Source: a virus. From it: 47,213 nt of DNA. This document shows, one piece after another, positions 28,888 to 36,364 of the stretch. A program made the translations under genes and the position numbers. The notes under the pieces were generated by a model that worked only from the letters and a program-made list of their open reading frames with translations, was not told the DNA's origin and made no database searches. Numbering within the stretch: position 1 is the stretch's first letter; every line of letters begins with the position of its first letter. The DNA is taken from IMG/VR virus record IMGVR_UViG_3300046450_000575, positions 1 to 47,213 of that record; one strand, written 5' to 3'.

Positions 28888-29097
28888 TTATTCTCCCTCA
28901 GTTTGATCAAATATTCCTAGAACCCAGTTTTCACCAAGATTTTCAGCATATATTTCTGAATGGCCGTGACACTTCCGTGTTGCTAACCAATCATTGTGTT
29001 CGTGCAAATCTACTTCAAACCCTTTATCGGTTTTAAATACTTTTGCATACCTACCACTATCGTTTTTATATGTGTGGTATAATTGCCTGTCTGCCAT
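28888..29097 (-). CDS. Conserved small phage protein (69 aa)
   Basis: MADRQLYHTYKNDSGRYAKVFKTDKG... with GHSEIYAENLGENWVLGIF. The MADRxLYHTYxNxxGRxAKVxKT pattern is one I recognise from marine T4-like phages. The start at 29097 is preceded by GGAG with ATATATT before the ATG, and replaces a 32-residue upstream extension at 29193. Likely a small beta protein; role unknown. Confidence 0.68.
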   Translation of the reverse strand: MADRQLYHTYKNDSGRYAKVFKTDKGFEVDLHEHNDWLATRKCHGHSEIYAENLGENWVLGIFDQTEGE

Positions 29098-29116
29098 AAT
29101 ATATCTCCTACCAATG

Positions 29117-29123
29117 TATTTAG
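29117..29123 (-). promoter_or_regulatory. Late-type promoter CTAAATA
   Basis: Minus-strand CTAAATA, 19 bp before the ATG at 29097, with GGAG between them. Confidence 0.6.
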
Positions 29124-29137
29124 GGGGTAAGGAAGAG

Positions 29138-31393
29138 TTAGTCTTTGAACTTAATCCCAATCTTAGGTAAGGTATTCTCACCAAAGTTTGCATGGTCTAG
29201 TGCTTTCTTAACATCTTTATGCTTTGAAAGACCCTTCTTAAGTTTTTCAATCTTCTTGATTGCAAAACTCATAGCACCACCATGATCGAGTGCAATTTTT
29301 ACTGCTAGTTTTGCAAATTCATCAGTGACTTTGTTCTTTCTGAAGTATACAGAAATCTCTTGTCCAGTCAATTTTTGACCGTCCATATTAGGTTTTTCAT
29401 TTAAGTTCTGAGACTCTTCTTTGATTCCTTTTCCTACAGCAGTATCGTATAACTTCTTACCATCTGCACCTTTTAGAGAAGTTGCATCTGTTGGGTTAGC
29501 GACTGCCTTGTATTCTGAACCTTCTTTCATACCCATAATACGTTGTGCAAGACCAACAAGTTTTTTCACATCGGAATTTTCCATTTGTGCTTTATTCTTG
29601 TCACTCACCTTTTCGTATGCTTGAGTGATAACACTTGCAGTGAACATGTCAACCATGATTCCACCGATTTTCTTTGCACCCTTAGTGTTAACGATTTCTT
29701 GAAAATCAGGTATTAGGTTCTTACCTTCACTGAGTACTTCTTCTATATTATCCATAGTGTCTCCTTCTACCGATTCGGTTCTTCTCTTCGGTTTTTGACT
29801 GTAATAGTCTTTTAAAAATTCTTTTGCTTGTGCAAGTGAAACTGGATAGTTTTTTGCAATGTCTTTTGCTGTCATACCTTGTTGAATGTCTAGGAATAGG
29901 TCACCCATTTTCCCTTCGTCTAGGAAGATGCCTTGTTGGATTGCAGATTCCATAACGAATGATTCATCGAAATGATAACCTTGTCCAGCAGTAGATGGGT
30001 CTCCGTATGTTGACTTACCTCGGACAACACCATCAAGTTTTCTTAGTTGTGACTTAGTTCCATCCAGTTGTACTAGTGTAACACCACCACTACCTTTTGT
30101 GAACTTGACTTTCAACTTCATCAACTTGGCTGCACTTGTGAATGCATCTGATTCGGGTTTCTGAATACCTTTAACTTGGTATACGATCTTCTCTTCATCT
30201 AATGATTCCTTAATACCGTTCTTCTTTCTCCATATAAGAACAGTTTGTGCATCATTGATTTGATCAGCGTAGTTTCCTTTACCCTCGGTGTTTTTCTTAT
30301 TGGAAGGATTTGCCTTCATCGCTTTCTGTGAATCTTTTTGGATGTATTCCAATGATGCTTTTGGTAAATCCCAAAAACGAACATTTTCTATGTTAGCCCC
30401 ACCTCGTGGTTTACCGTCACCCATACTCCACTTTTCTTCTAAATTAATAGACTCATTCATCTTTTGGATATCGCCTGGCTTCATTCCTGGCCATTTAGAA
30501 TCAGGATGAATATTCTTCTGACCCTTTGGTGGTTTAACTTTCCACACTATAGCTTGCTTTGCTTCGTTTGTTGATTCCTCAAAACCTTCGTCCCAATCAT
30601 CTGAAGCACCTCGTGGTTTTTGAGTAAGATACTTGATAGCACCTTTTCTCAATACTGCATCAGACTTATTTTTGTTAGCAGGATACTTCTTCATGATCAT
30701 CATGGTGTGGACAACCTTCTTTTCGAACTCTTTTGGAGAATCTTTCTTTTCTTCGTCTAATGATTCCTTAATACCCATCTTAGCCGCCTTGGAAACAGTC
30801 ATCAAAGTTTGATTGTCACTAGAGGTGAATGCACTATTACTGGGTTTTCTTTTAAACTTCTTAATGATCTTACGATTCTGAACAAGAACCCATGCTTCCG
30901 AAGATTCGTCAATTTCATCAGACTCACCCATTCGTTTACCCTGAGTTGCACTGGTATTGGTCGGAAACTTAGTGTCCTTGACTGCAACCATGTAACCACT
31001 CATATTTGCTTTCGGGTCACCCATGTTCTTTGCACCTTTCTTTAGTGCCTCTGAACTGTTACGTGCCTTGACTATTACACTTCGACCTTTCTTTAATTTG
31101 TTTATGCTCTTGGTGACTGTGACTTTCCAAAAATCCATGCCTTCCATGAATGCTTCGACTTCTTCGTTCACATCTCTTACAGTGAAATCTTCATTGTAAG
31201 GGAATCCTTTTAAAGGGTTGTCAAAAACCTGAGAGAAATTCTTTGATCTTTCTTTCTTCTTCTCTACATTTTTTGCAGCTGCAAGTTTTAGATACTCATC
31301 AACCGTCTGGCCTGGGGTATCACCTTTGTATGCAGCTGTAATTTCTGTAGTACCCACTTCGTGGACACCATTGTTTTTCTTATTTCCTGACAT
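29138..31393 (-). CDS. Large head-associated polyprotein-like protein (751 aa)
   Basis: A Lys/Glu-rich protein that reads as a chain of small basic domains joined by acidic linkers. The linkers contain sites that fit the T4 prohead protease rule (I/L-x-E, cut before S/G/A): IDE163|S, SLDE214, SLDE400, VME482|S, LDE493|G, LSE556|G. GIKESLDEE occurs twice (residues 207-215 and 393-401), and the segment after the first and second linker looks duplicated in plan. This suggests a precursor cut into several internal head proteins or peptides. Related long proteins occur in marine T4-like phages. It overlaps the following HNH-linked gene by 14 bp. No enzyme motif seen. Confidence 0.66.
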   Translation of the reverse strand: MSGNKKNNGVHEVGTTEITAAYKGDTPGQTVDEYLKLAAAKNVEKKKERSKNFSQVFDNPLKGFPYNEDFTVRDVNEEVEAFMEGMDFWKVTVTKSINKLKKGRSVIVKARNSSEALKKGAKNMGDPKANMSGYMVAVKDTKFPTNTSATQGKRMGESDEIDESSEAWVLVQNRKIIKKFKRKPSNSAFTSSDNQTLMTVSKAAKMGIKESLDEEKKDSPKEFEKKVVHTMMIMKKYPANKNKSDAVLRKGAIKYLTQKPRGASDDWDEGFEESTNEAKQAIVWKVKPPKGQKNIHPDSKWPGMKPGDIQKMNESINLEEKWSMGDGKPRGGANIENVRFWDLPKASLEYIQKDSQKAMKANPSNKKNTEGKGNYADQINDAQTVLIWRKKNGIKESLDEEKIVYQVKGIQKPESDAFTSAAKLMKLKVKFTKGSGGVTLVQLDGTKSQLRKLDGVVRGKSTYGDPSTAGQGYHFDESFVMESAIQQGIFLDEGKMGDLFLDIQQGMTAKDIAKNYPVSLAQAKEFLKDYYSQKPKRRTESVEGDTMDNIEEVLSEGKNLIPDFQEIVNTKGAKKIGGIMVDMFTASVITQAYEKVSDKNKAQMENSDVKKLVGLAQRIMGMKEGSEYKAVANPTDATSLKGADGKKLYDTAVGKGIKEESQNLNEKPNMDGQKLTGQEISVYFRKNKVTDEFAKLAVKIALDHGGAMSFAIKKIEKLKKGLSKHKDVKKALDHANFGENTLPKIGIKFKD

Positions 31394-32804
31394 TTGGTAA
31401 TGCTCCCTTTTCCTTTAATTTCTTCATTCTTAGTCTAGGTTCTTTCCTGTTATAGTTTTGAGACACTAGGGATAAGTTGTTCTTATCATTGTTTAGTGGG
31501 TTGTTATCCTTGTGATGAACATCTTTACCATCACCAGCTTTGGCCTTACCCTCTTTTTCCATTTGTCTACGAGCTCTTTTTCTCGCAGCGTTTCTTTCCA
31601 TCTGTTCGGGTCTACCACCGTAGTTTTCCCTTTCTTTCTTGTAATCTCTGTCTTCTTCGACTTCAGTCTCTTCTTTTCTACCCTTTTCGTATTTCTTGAT
31701 AGAATCTCTTGATATCTTAATCATTCTCTTATCGTGTTTCTTAAGAGTTGCTTTCTGTCGTTTGTCCTTTTCATCTGTGTACCGTGACTCTTCAACTTCT
31801 TCTTTTTTTGATTTTATTGATTTTAATTTTGACATTGCCTTTTTGAAAATGCTTGGTTCTTTATTTTTAACCTCGTTTTCCAACTTCTTACTGACATCTA
31901 TCTCTGCACTAGTTGGTTTATAGTTTTTATCCTTTTTGAATTTGGAAATCAGTTTACCAACTGTTGCCGTTGTTGACGCTTTAGCATCTCTATGCAACTT
32001 GGGAGTTTGAGGTGATGATATCATTTGATACATTATCAAAGCAGGAAGCACCACCATAGCACCAGTACCCCATATCGCAAAAAACAAGGCGTTCATATCT
32101 TCATCAAGTTCACGGTCTTCGGTTACAGTCTCTTCACCAAACTTAAGGAACATCTTACCTTTATCTTGTTTTTCGTCTGTAACTTTATGTCCAACCATTG
32201 CACCTAGAGTGTTGATCATACCCAATCCTCTTTCAGGATTCTTAGTGTATTCTTGATCTAGTTTCGTTTCAATTTTTCTTGTGATGACTTTTAAGATGTC
32301 ACGAACACTTGCTACGAGTTTACCTTCGTCCAAGTCAAACGACTCATTCTTTTTACCATACTTCTTGACTAGTGCAGCGTGTTCTTTTGCACGATCTTTT
32401 GCACGTTTGTCTAAGTCTACACCACTCTTCTTCAATCGGGTGGTCAGTCTTTTAGATGCGGATACCTCATCCAACTCTTGTTTCCAAGTGTCGATAAAGT
32501 TTAATAACCCTTCGCTTTGTTTTTCATTTGATTTTCTGTCGGCATCACGTTTAGATTTAATTGCATCATCGTCTTTTTCTTTACTATCGGAATCTGATTG
32601 TCGTGCAACTTCTCGTTCATGTCGAGTCGTAAGAGATTCAAGGTCTCGTTCTTGTGAGTCCTTAAGTTTCTCTGTCTCTGCAGCGTGTTTTGCTTTGAGT
32701 TCTGCAGAGGCAACTGCATCTTCCATCATGAAATCTTCAACTATAGAATTGAAATCCATTGATGCATCTTTTGTTACTTTAAGTAGTTGGTCTAATAAAT
32801 CCAT
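31380..32804 (-). CDS. Head-associated protein with C-terminal HNH-like motif (474 aa)
   Basis: N-terminal long coiled coil (residues about 30-110, KAKHAAETEKLKDSQ...), LDE|G cleavage-like site near residue 160, a central hydrophobic helix (LFFAIWGTGAMVVLPALIMYQM), and a basic C-terminus ending in GKDVHHKDNNPLNNDKNNLSL. That last part fits an HNH motif (HH...N...N) as in phage-borne endonucleases, with Arg/Lys-rich tails around it. It starts 5 nt after CTAAATA. Whether it cuts DNA is unknown; HNH units also occur as DNA-binding parts of packaging proteins. Confidence 0.66.
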   Translation of the reverse strand: MDLLDQLLKVTKDASMDFNSIVEDFMMEDAVASAELKAKHAAETEKLKDSQERDLESLTTRHEREVARQSDSDSKEKDDDAIKSKRDADRKSNEKQSEGLLNFIDTWKQELDEVSASKRLTTRLKKSGVDLDKRAKDRAKEHAALVKKYGKKNESFDLDEGKLVASVRDILKVITRKIETKLDQEYTKNPERGLGMINTLGAMVGHKVTDEKQDKGKMFLKFGEETVTEDRELDEDMNALFFAIWGTGAMVVLPALIMYQMISSPQTPKLHRDAKASTTATVGKLISKFKKDKNYKPTSAEIDVSKKLENEVKNKEPSIFKKAMSKLKSIKSKKEEVEESRYTDEKDKRQKATLKKHDKRMIKISRDSIKKYEKGRKEETEVEEDRDYKKERENYGGRPEQMERNAARKRARRQMEKEGKAKAGDGKDVHHKDNNPLNNDKNNLSLVSQNYNRKEPRLRMKKLKEKGALPNVRK

Positions 32805-32808
32805 AATA

Positions 32809-34116
32809 CTATTTAGTCTTTTTTAAAAGTAGTTCTCGTGTTTTCCATGCAATAGCTCTGGCATTAGTGGGAAATTTCTTTGCCCATGCAGAGATACTAC
32901 CAAAGTGACTGTCTGCAGTCTTCTTTAGTGATGCAGCGGTATCGTTATTTTCAATCTCTATAAACCCTGTTCTGAACATGGTCTTGAATAGTTTTGCATT
33001 AGTCTCTACTGCATCGTGTTCCATCTTAACTACTTCAGGGGGAACTGTTCGAGCTCTTAAATCATTGAGTTTTAGTGCAAGTTCTAGACTTGTTTTAACG
33101 AATACCATCTTGGATTCATATCCCAATGCATCTAATTGTGCCTTATAGTCTTTAATCTTACTGGCTTTTGCACTAGTAGTGTCAAATACTAGACCCAATC
33201 TATTGGGAATGTACAAGTCCATTTGTTTTCCTGCTATTTTCTTTGCCTTTGCTCTCATCCCATCTCTTTCGGGATTGACTTCACCACTACCATCTGAAGT
33301 CATCTTCATAGACATCTTTGCAGTGGTCATCATTCTTTCGAAATGTTGATCACTATTAATCATTTTGAGACCCATAGTGTGTAGTGATAGTGCTTTAACA
33401 ACTGTTGTTTTACCTGAGCCTGGGCCACCCATTAGGAATAATGCTTTGAAGATTCCTTGGTCATAGACCCCTTCTTGTAATTCGTCTTCCTGTATATCGG
33501 TCTGCATATAAAACGGCAGTGTTCCTTCAGTAAGTCCCATACCTCGTCTTACTGCATTGTACAGTTGTTTCTGTTGTGCTTTGTTAGTAGATGGAACACC
33601 GTCTTTGAAGTTATCAAAGTCTCCGTCCTCTGCATACTGTCTCATTTTGGATGCACTCATACCACTAGTGTCATCTGCATCGGGGTCTCTCTCCCCTGCA
33701 GATACAATTTCGATCTGATCAAACTTGTAGTAACCGTGTCGTGCTTTGACTCCGTTGTACTTCTTCAACAACATATCGAACTCTCTAACTCTGTCCGAAC
33801 CTACTACCATCTTAATTTTTTTGTAACCCTGTCGTTCTAATTCTACTGCAATGTCAAATACTGTTCTTGCAGCGGTATCAACAATGATCTTACCAAAGAA
33901 CTGTCTAAGGAACTTGATCTTGTCTACATGTGATAGGGGGTTCTTAACCTTGTCATTTGAGTGTGAAGTGAACACTAGAGGTGTATAACCACCCGAGACT
34001 GACTGTAGTTTGTTTACCAACTTTGCATGACCAGTGGTGGGTGGGTTGAATCTTCCAAAGGAGAACACTGCACCCTTACCAGTTGCTTCAGTTAAAAATT
34101 TGTTAAACGTTTTCAT
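32809..34116 (-). CDS. Nucleotidyltransferase-P-loop kinase fusion with capsid-targeting-like tag (435 aa)
   Basis: MKTFNKFLTEA (residues 1-11) matches the T4 capsid-targeting sequence. FSFGRFNPPTTGH (18-30) and SGMSASKMRQ (151-160) are the HxGH and ISSTxxR motifs of HIGH-type adenylyl/cytidylyltransferases. LFLMGGPGSGKTTVV (Walker A, 230-238), then MINSDQ and LVFDTT, form a zeta/PNK-type kinase domain. The NadR-like order (NMN adenylyltransferase, then kinase) suggests NAD metabolism; nucleic-acid end repair is the alternative. LTE197|G and LQE215|G sites lie between the two domains, so the prohead protease could free both enzymes inside the head. Confidence 0.8.
   Translation of the reverse strand: MKTFNKFLTEATGKGAVFSFGRFNPPTTGHAKLVNKLQSVSGGYTPLVFTSHSNDKVKNPLSHVDKIKFLRQFFGKIIVDTAARTVFDIAVELERQGYKKIKMVVGSDRVREFDMLLKKYNGVKARHGYYKFDQIEIVSAGERDPDADDTSGMSASKMRQYAEDGDFDNFKDGVPSTNKAQQKQLYNAVRRGMGLTEGTLPFYMQTDIQEDELQEGVYDQGIFKALFLMGGPGSGKTTVVKALSLHTMGLKMINSDQHFERMMTTAKMSMKMTSDGSGEVNPERDGMRAKAKKIAGKQMDLYIPNRLGLVFDTTSAKASKIKDYKAQLDALGYESKMVFVKTSLELALKLNDLRARTVPPEVVKMEHDAVETNAKLFKTMFRTGFIEIENNDTAASLKKTADSHFGSISAWAKKFPTNARAIAWKTRELLLKKTK
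32810..32816 (-). promoter_or_regulatory. Late-type promoter CTAAATA, 5 nt before ATG
   Basis: Minus-strand CTAAATA, then GTATT and the ATG of the HNH-linked gene at 32804. It overlaps the TAG stop of the nucleotidyltransferase-kinase gene. Confidence 0.62.
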
Positions 34117-34291
34117 TCGGCATAATCCTAAATTTTAATAATGGTCTTCCATTGATAGTAATGTCACCCTTCTCGTTTCTACCGATCTCTTTGACGACAA
34201 TTTTCTTATTCTTGAATTTTCCACCAAGGACGACATCTCCTATATTTATGGGTATCATAATCGACTCATTAAAGTGTTTAAAGGATTTCAT
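34103..34291 (-). CDS. Small head-targeted-like protein (62 aa)
   Basis: MKSFKHFNESIMIPINIGDVVLGGKFKNKK... The N-terminal MKSFKHFNE resembles the capsid-targeting sequence and is followed by a small SH3-like beta barrel (GDVVLGGKFKNKKIVVKEIG). I place the start at 34291, where the ATG overlaps the TAA of the preceding gene (TAATG); the longer frame to 34345 lies inside that gene. Overlaps the kinase gene by 14 bp. Function unknown. Confidence 0.62.
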   Translation of the reverse strand: MKSFKHFNESIMIPINIGDVVLGGKFKNKKIVVKEIGRNEKGDITINGRPLLKFRIMPNENV

Positions 34292-34464
34292 TAGGTTTCC
34301 ATGTAACAATTTTTTGTCGGTTTGGCGGACATTTCTTGGGCCCAACTCAACTCTTGGATAATTCTGTTATACCAAGCCTTGTCGTAGTCCTTGGATGTCT
34401 TATCCATGTCCTCTTTGAGTTGGTCTATTCTTACGGTAATATAATCTGGCTTAACTCTTCTCAT
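34291..34464 (-). CDS. Conserved small marine phage protein (57 aa)
   Basis: MRRVKPDYITVRIDQLKEDMDKT..., then AWYNRIIQELSWAQEM and a C-terminal CYMET. Short proteins with MRRxxxDYITVxIxxLxxDL...W...I.EL.W are familiar from marine T4-like phages. Helical, charged, soluble. The ATG at 34464 follows 1 bp after the TAA of the ligase-like gene; the start at 34509 would overlap it by 44 bp. Confidence 0.65.
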   Translation of the reverse strand: MRRVKPDYITVRIDQLKEDMDKTSKDYDKAWYNRIIQELSWAQEMSAKPTKNCYMET

Positions 34465-34465
34465 T

Positions 34466-35668
34466 TTATTTGTCCCAAGCCTTGATTGCAGTAAAGTTAT
34501 TGTGTGCAAATTCCATACGGTCTACAAGTTTAACTGCAGAACCACCTGAATCTATTGCAACATATCCTTCGGGGTTGACTGCTTCGAATCCTGTTGCAGT
34601 TTGTTTGAATGTACCAATACTCTTGACTCTATTCAATGCAACAATGATGATCTGTTTTGACTCCACCAATCCTCCCATGAATTTTGTAAGATTAATTAAG
34701 AACTTTTTCATCCCTCTCATGTCGTTATAGATTGATTCACCGATTTCTCGTTTGATCTCTTTGTGTTTCTCTGTCTTAACACCACCCACCACTTTGTCCT
34801 TCCAGTATGATTGAAAGTGTGCAAGGTATCCATCTGCAGTAGGTTTGTAACTTCCACCTCTTATAAGGGTGTTACAGTATGTTTTGTATGTTGCACCAGC
34901 ACCTTTCTTCGTAATCATCTCTTGAATTTTTTGGAACTTATCTAAGTCTCTCTTCGAAATACCATGAAATGATTTACCGACTTCCTTTAATGCGAGTGTA
35001 AGTTTAAGTGTTTCTGTTGCAGTCATTGTGGAGTTACCACTAACATCTTTGTATGATGCATCGTCTACCCAAACGTCATTAGAGACCCCTAGGTTTGCTA
35101 GGTTCACACCAAAGGATGCAGAGAGGTCTTCTATCGTGCCACCAGTGTAAGTAGTGTGAAAGACAATACCCAATTTTGCTCTGTCGATGTCCTCTCCGAT
35201 TTTAGAATCAGCGGATACTGCATAGAGAATAGTGTTCGGTTGGAATGTGATGTATTCAACACCGTCAATTTTTTTAGTTGTCTTATCATCGGTGAACATT
35301 AGATCACCCTGCATGATATTACTGAAAGATAGTTTACTGAGGTATTTGAATGAATCGAGAAACTTTGCTTCTAGTTGACCACTTAACTTTGGGTCTGCTT
35401 TGATCTCTGCTTCGGATGTGTAGAACTTAGGTTCTTTATTAAATAGAGATTTCTTTGCAACAAAGAATTGATTTGTTTCGGGATGTTTCCCACAAAAGAT
35501 TGCAGGAGCTCCATCCCATTTAACGGTCATATTGACGGAAGAGGCTTTGCTCCCTTTCATCATATCTCTAAGACCTCTTAGGAAGTTGATTGCTCCTCTT
35601 CCACCATCAATACCTTGATTGATGATTTCATCTTCGAGATGTTCTAAATGTAGATTTTTTGCACCCAT
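34466..35668 (-). CDS. KxDG ligase-like nucleotidyltransferase-fold protein (400 aa)
   Basis: MTVKWDGAPAIFCGK puts Lys50 in a K-W-D-G box, motif I of covalent nucleotidyltransferases (DNA/RNA ligases and capping enzymes). MQGDLMF (119-125) fits motif III. Near the C-terminus, NPEGYVAIDSGGSAVKLVDR (365-384) fits motifs IV (E367-G) and V (K380). In between are a large insert and KTYCNTLIRGGSY. The family is often annotated as an unknown phage protein (I associate it with DUF6267). If active it would seal nucleic acid ends. It has both a sigma70-like and a late promoter. Neighbour of the nucleotidyltransferase-kinase gene. Confidence 0.68.
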   Translation of the reverse strand: MGAKNLHLEHLEDEIINQGIDGGRGAINFLRGLRDMMKGSKASSVNMTVKWDGAPAIFCGKHPETNQFFVAKKSLFNKEPKFYTSEAEIKADPKLSGQLEAKFLDSFKYLSKLSFSNIMQGDLMFTDDKTTKKIDGVEYITFQPNTILYAVSADSKIGEDIDRAKLGIVFHTTYTGGTIEDLSASFGVNLANLGVSNDVWVDDASYKDVSGNSTMTATETLKLTLALKEVGKSFHGISKRDLDKFQKIQEMITKKGAGATYKTYCNTLIRGGSYKPTADGYLAHFQSYWKDKVVGGVKTEKHKEIKREIGESIYNDMRGMKKFLINLTKFMGGLVESKQIIIVALNRVKSIGTFKQTATGFEAVNPEGYVAIDSGGSAVKLVDRMEFAHNNFTAIKAWDK

Positions 35669-35676
35669 AATAGACT

Positions 35677-35705
35677 ATTATACACGTTAAATGTGTTCCT
35701 GTCTA
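35677..35705 (-). promoter_or_regulatory. Sigma70-like promoter (TAGACA-N17-TATAAT)
   Basis: Minus-strand TAGACA (35705-35700), 17 bp, TATAAT (35682-35677), GTG before the -10. It drives the ligase-like gene together with the late element just upstream. Confidence 0.82.
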
Positions 35706-35706
35706 C

Positions 35707-35714
35707 TATTTATA
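35707..35714 (-). promoter_or_regulatory. T4-type late promoter TATAAATA next to an early promoter
   Basis: Exact TATAAATA immediately upstream of the -35 box of the sigma70-like promoter. The ligase-like gene may thus be made in both early and late phases. Confidence 0.7.
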
Positions 35715-35732
35715 ACAAATAGAAAGGTGATA

Positions 35733-36134
35733 TTAAGCTGCGTTAGCAATACCTTCTGCTAAACTTGTGTTTGCTTCGGTTAGTGCAGCGTTCATTAATA
35801 CTAACTCAGCTGCATGACGGCCAGCACCATCTAGTGTTATACCATTAGCTCCTTCTAGTTCGGTTTTGTAAGTCCAATATAGATCACCTGAAGTTACTGA
35901 AGGATTGTTTGTTGCCCATTCTGCCCAGTGACCCATGTAACCATCCCCAGTCCAATCAGACTTAGCAGGTGGAGTGTCATTTGCCATGTCAAAAGTTGCA
36001 GTATTACTGAAATCGTGAATAGAGTACGTACCAGTTGTTCCCGATACCCAAGCAATAGACTTTGCTATTGAATCTCTTAGTTCTGTACGAATTGCAATTT
36101 CTTCTGCTGTGATTGTTCCTGTTCCTGAGGGCAT
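35733..36134 (-). CDS. Hypothetical virion-type protein (133 aa)
   Basis: MPSGTGTITAEEIAIRTELRDSIAKSIAWVSGTTGTYS... is Ala/Thr/Gly-rich, ends with a helical AAELVLMNAALTEANTSLAEGIANAA, and is soluble. Composition and place in the late block resemble small neck or fibre-linked proteins. Late-type CTAAATA lies about 35 bp upstream and AGGAAAAC precedes the ATG. No family name. Confidence 0.6.
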   Translation of the reverse strand: MPSGTGTITAEEIAIRTELRDSIAKSIAWVSGTTGTYSIHDFSNTATFDMANDTPPAKSDWTGDGYMGHWAEWATNNPSVTSGDLYWTYKTELEGANGITLDGAGRHAAELVLMNAALTEANTSLAEGIANAA

Positions 36135-36166
36135 GATGTTTTCCTATATTTGAGGTTGTATACCTT

Positions 36167-36173
36167 TATTTAG
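36167..36173 (-). promoter_or_regulatory. Late-type promoter CTAAATA
   Basis: Minus-strand CTAAATA overlapping the TAA of the 58-aa coiled-coil gene, 33 bp before the ATG of the 133-aa gene. Confidence 0.6.
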
Positions 36174-36346
36174 GTTTTTGATAGTGGTCGAGAGTGTAAT
36201 TTATCCTCTATTTTACTAATTTTCTGACTTAATTTCTCAATCTGCACGTCATCATGGGACTTCTTGGCATCCCTTAACTGCTGTTTGAGGTCAATTTTCT
36301 TTGATATAGATTCAATAACCTCATTAGATTGTAAATTCTTTTTCAT
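36170..36346 (-). CDS. Small coiled-coil protein (58 aa)
   Basis: MKKNLQSNEVIESISKKIDLK continues as one amphipathic helix with heptad spacing (QIEKLSQKISKIEDKLH). The ATG at 36346 lies 10 bp after a late CTAAATA, in the common local context TATATTATG. A virion chaperone or small assembly factor is possible. No family recognised. Confidence 0.6.
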   Translation of the reverse strand: MKKNLQSNEVIESISKKIDLKQQLRDAKKSHDDVQIEKLSQKISKIEDKLHSRPLSKT

Positions 36347-36356
36347 AATATACTAG

Positions 36357-36363
36357 TATTTAG
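36357..36363 (-). promoter_or_regulatory. Late-type promoter CTAAATA
   Basis: Minus-strand CTAAATA directly after the helicase stop codon, 10 bp before the ATG of the 58-aa gene. It marks the switch from the replication genes to the late block. Confidence 0.62.
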
Positions 36364-36364
36364 G

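Noticed and set aside
28888-29193. Longer start (29193) for the conserved 69-aa gene
   Set aside because: The extra 32 residues overlap the previous gene, precede the late motif and do not match the family start MADRxLYHTY.
32281-32826. Plus-strand 181-codon frame, Ser-rich
   Set aside because: Antisense of a Lys/Asp/Ser-rich coiled coil; its Ser/Phe-rich reading is the expected shadow. All supported genes are on the minus strand.
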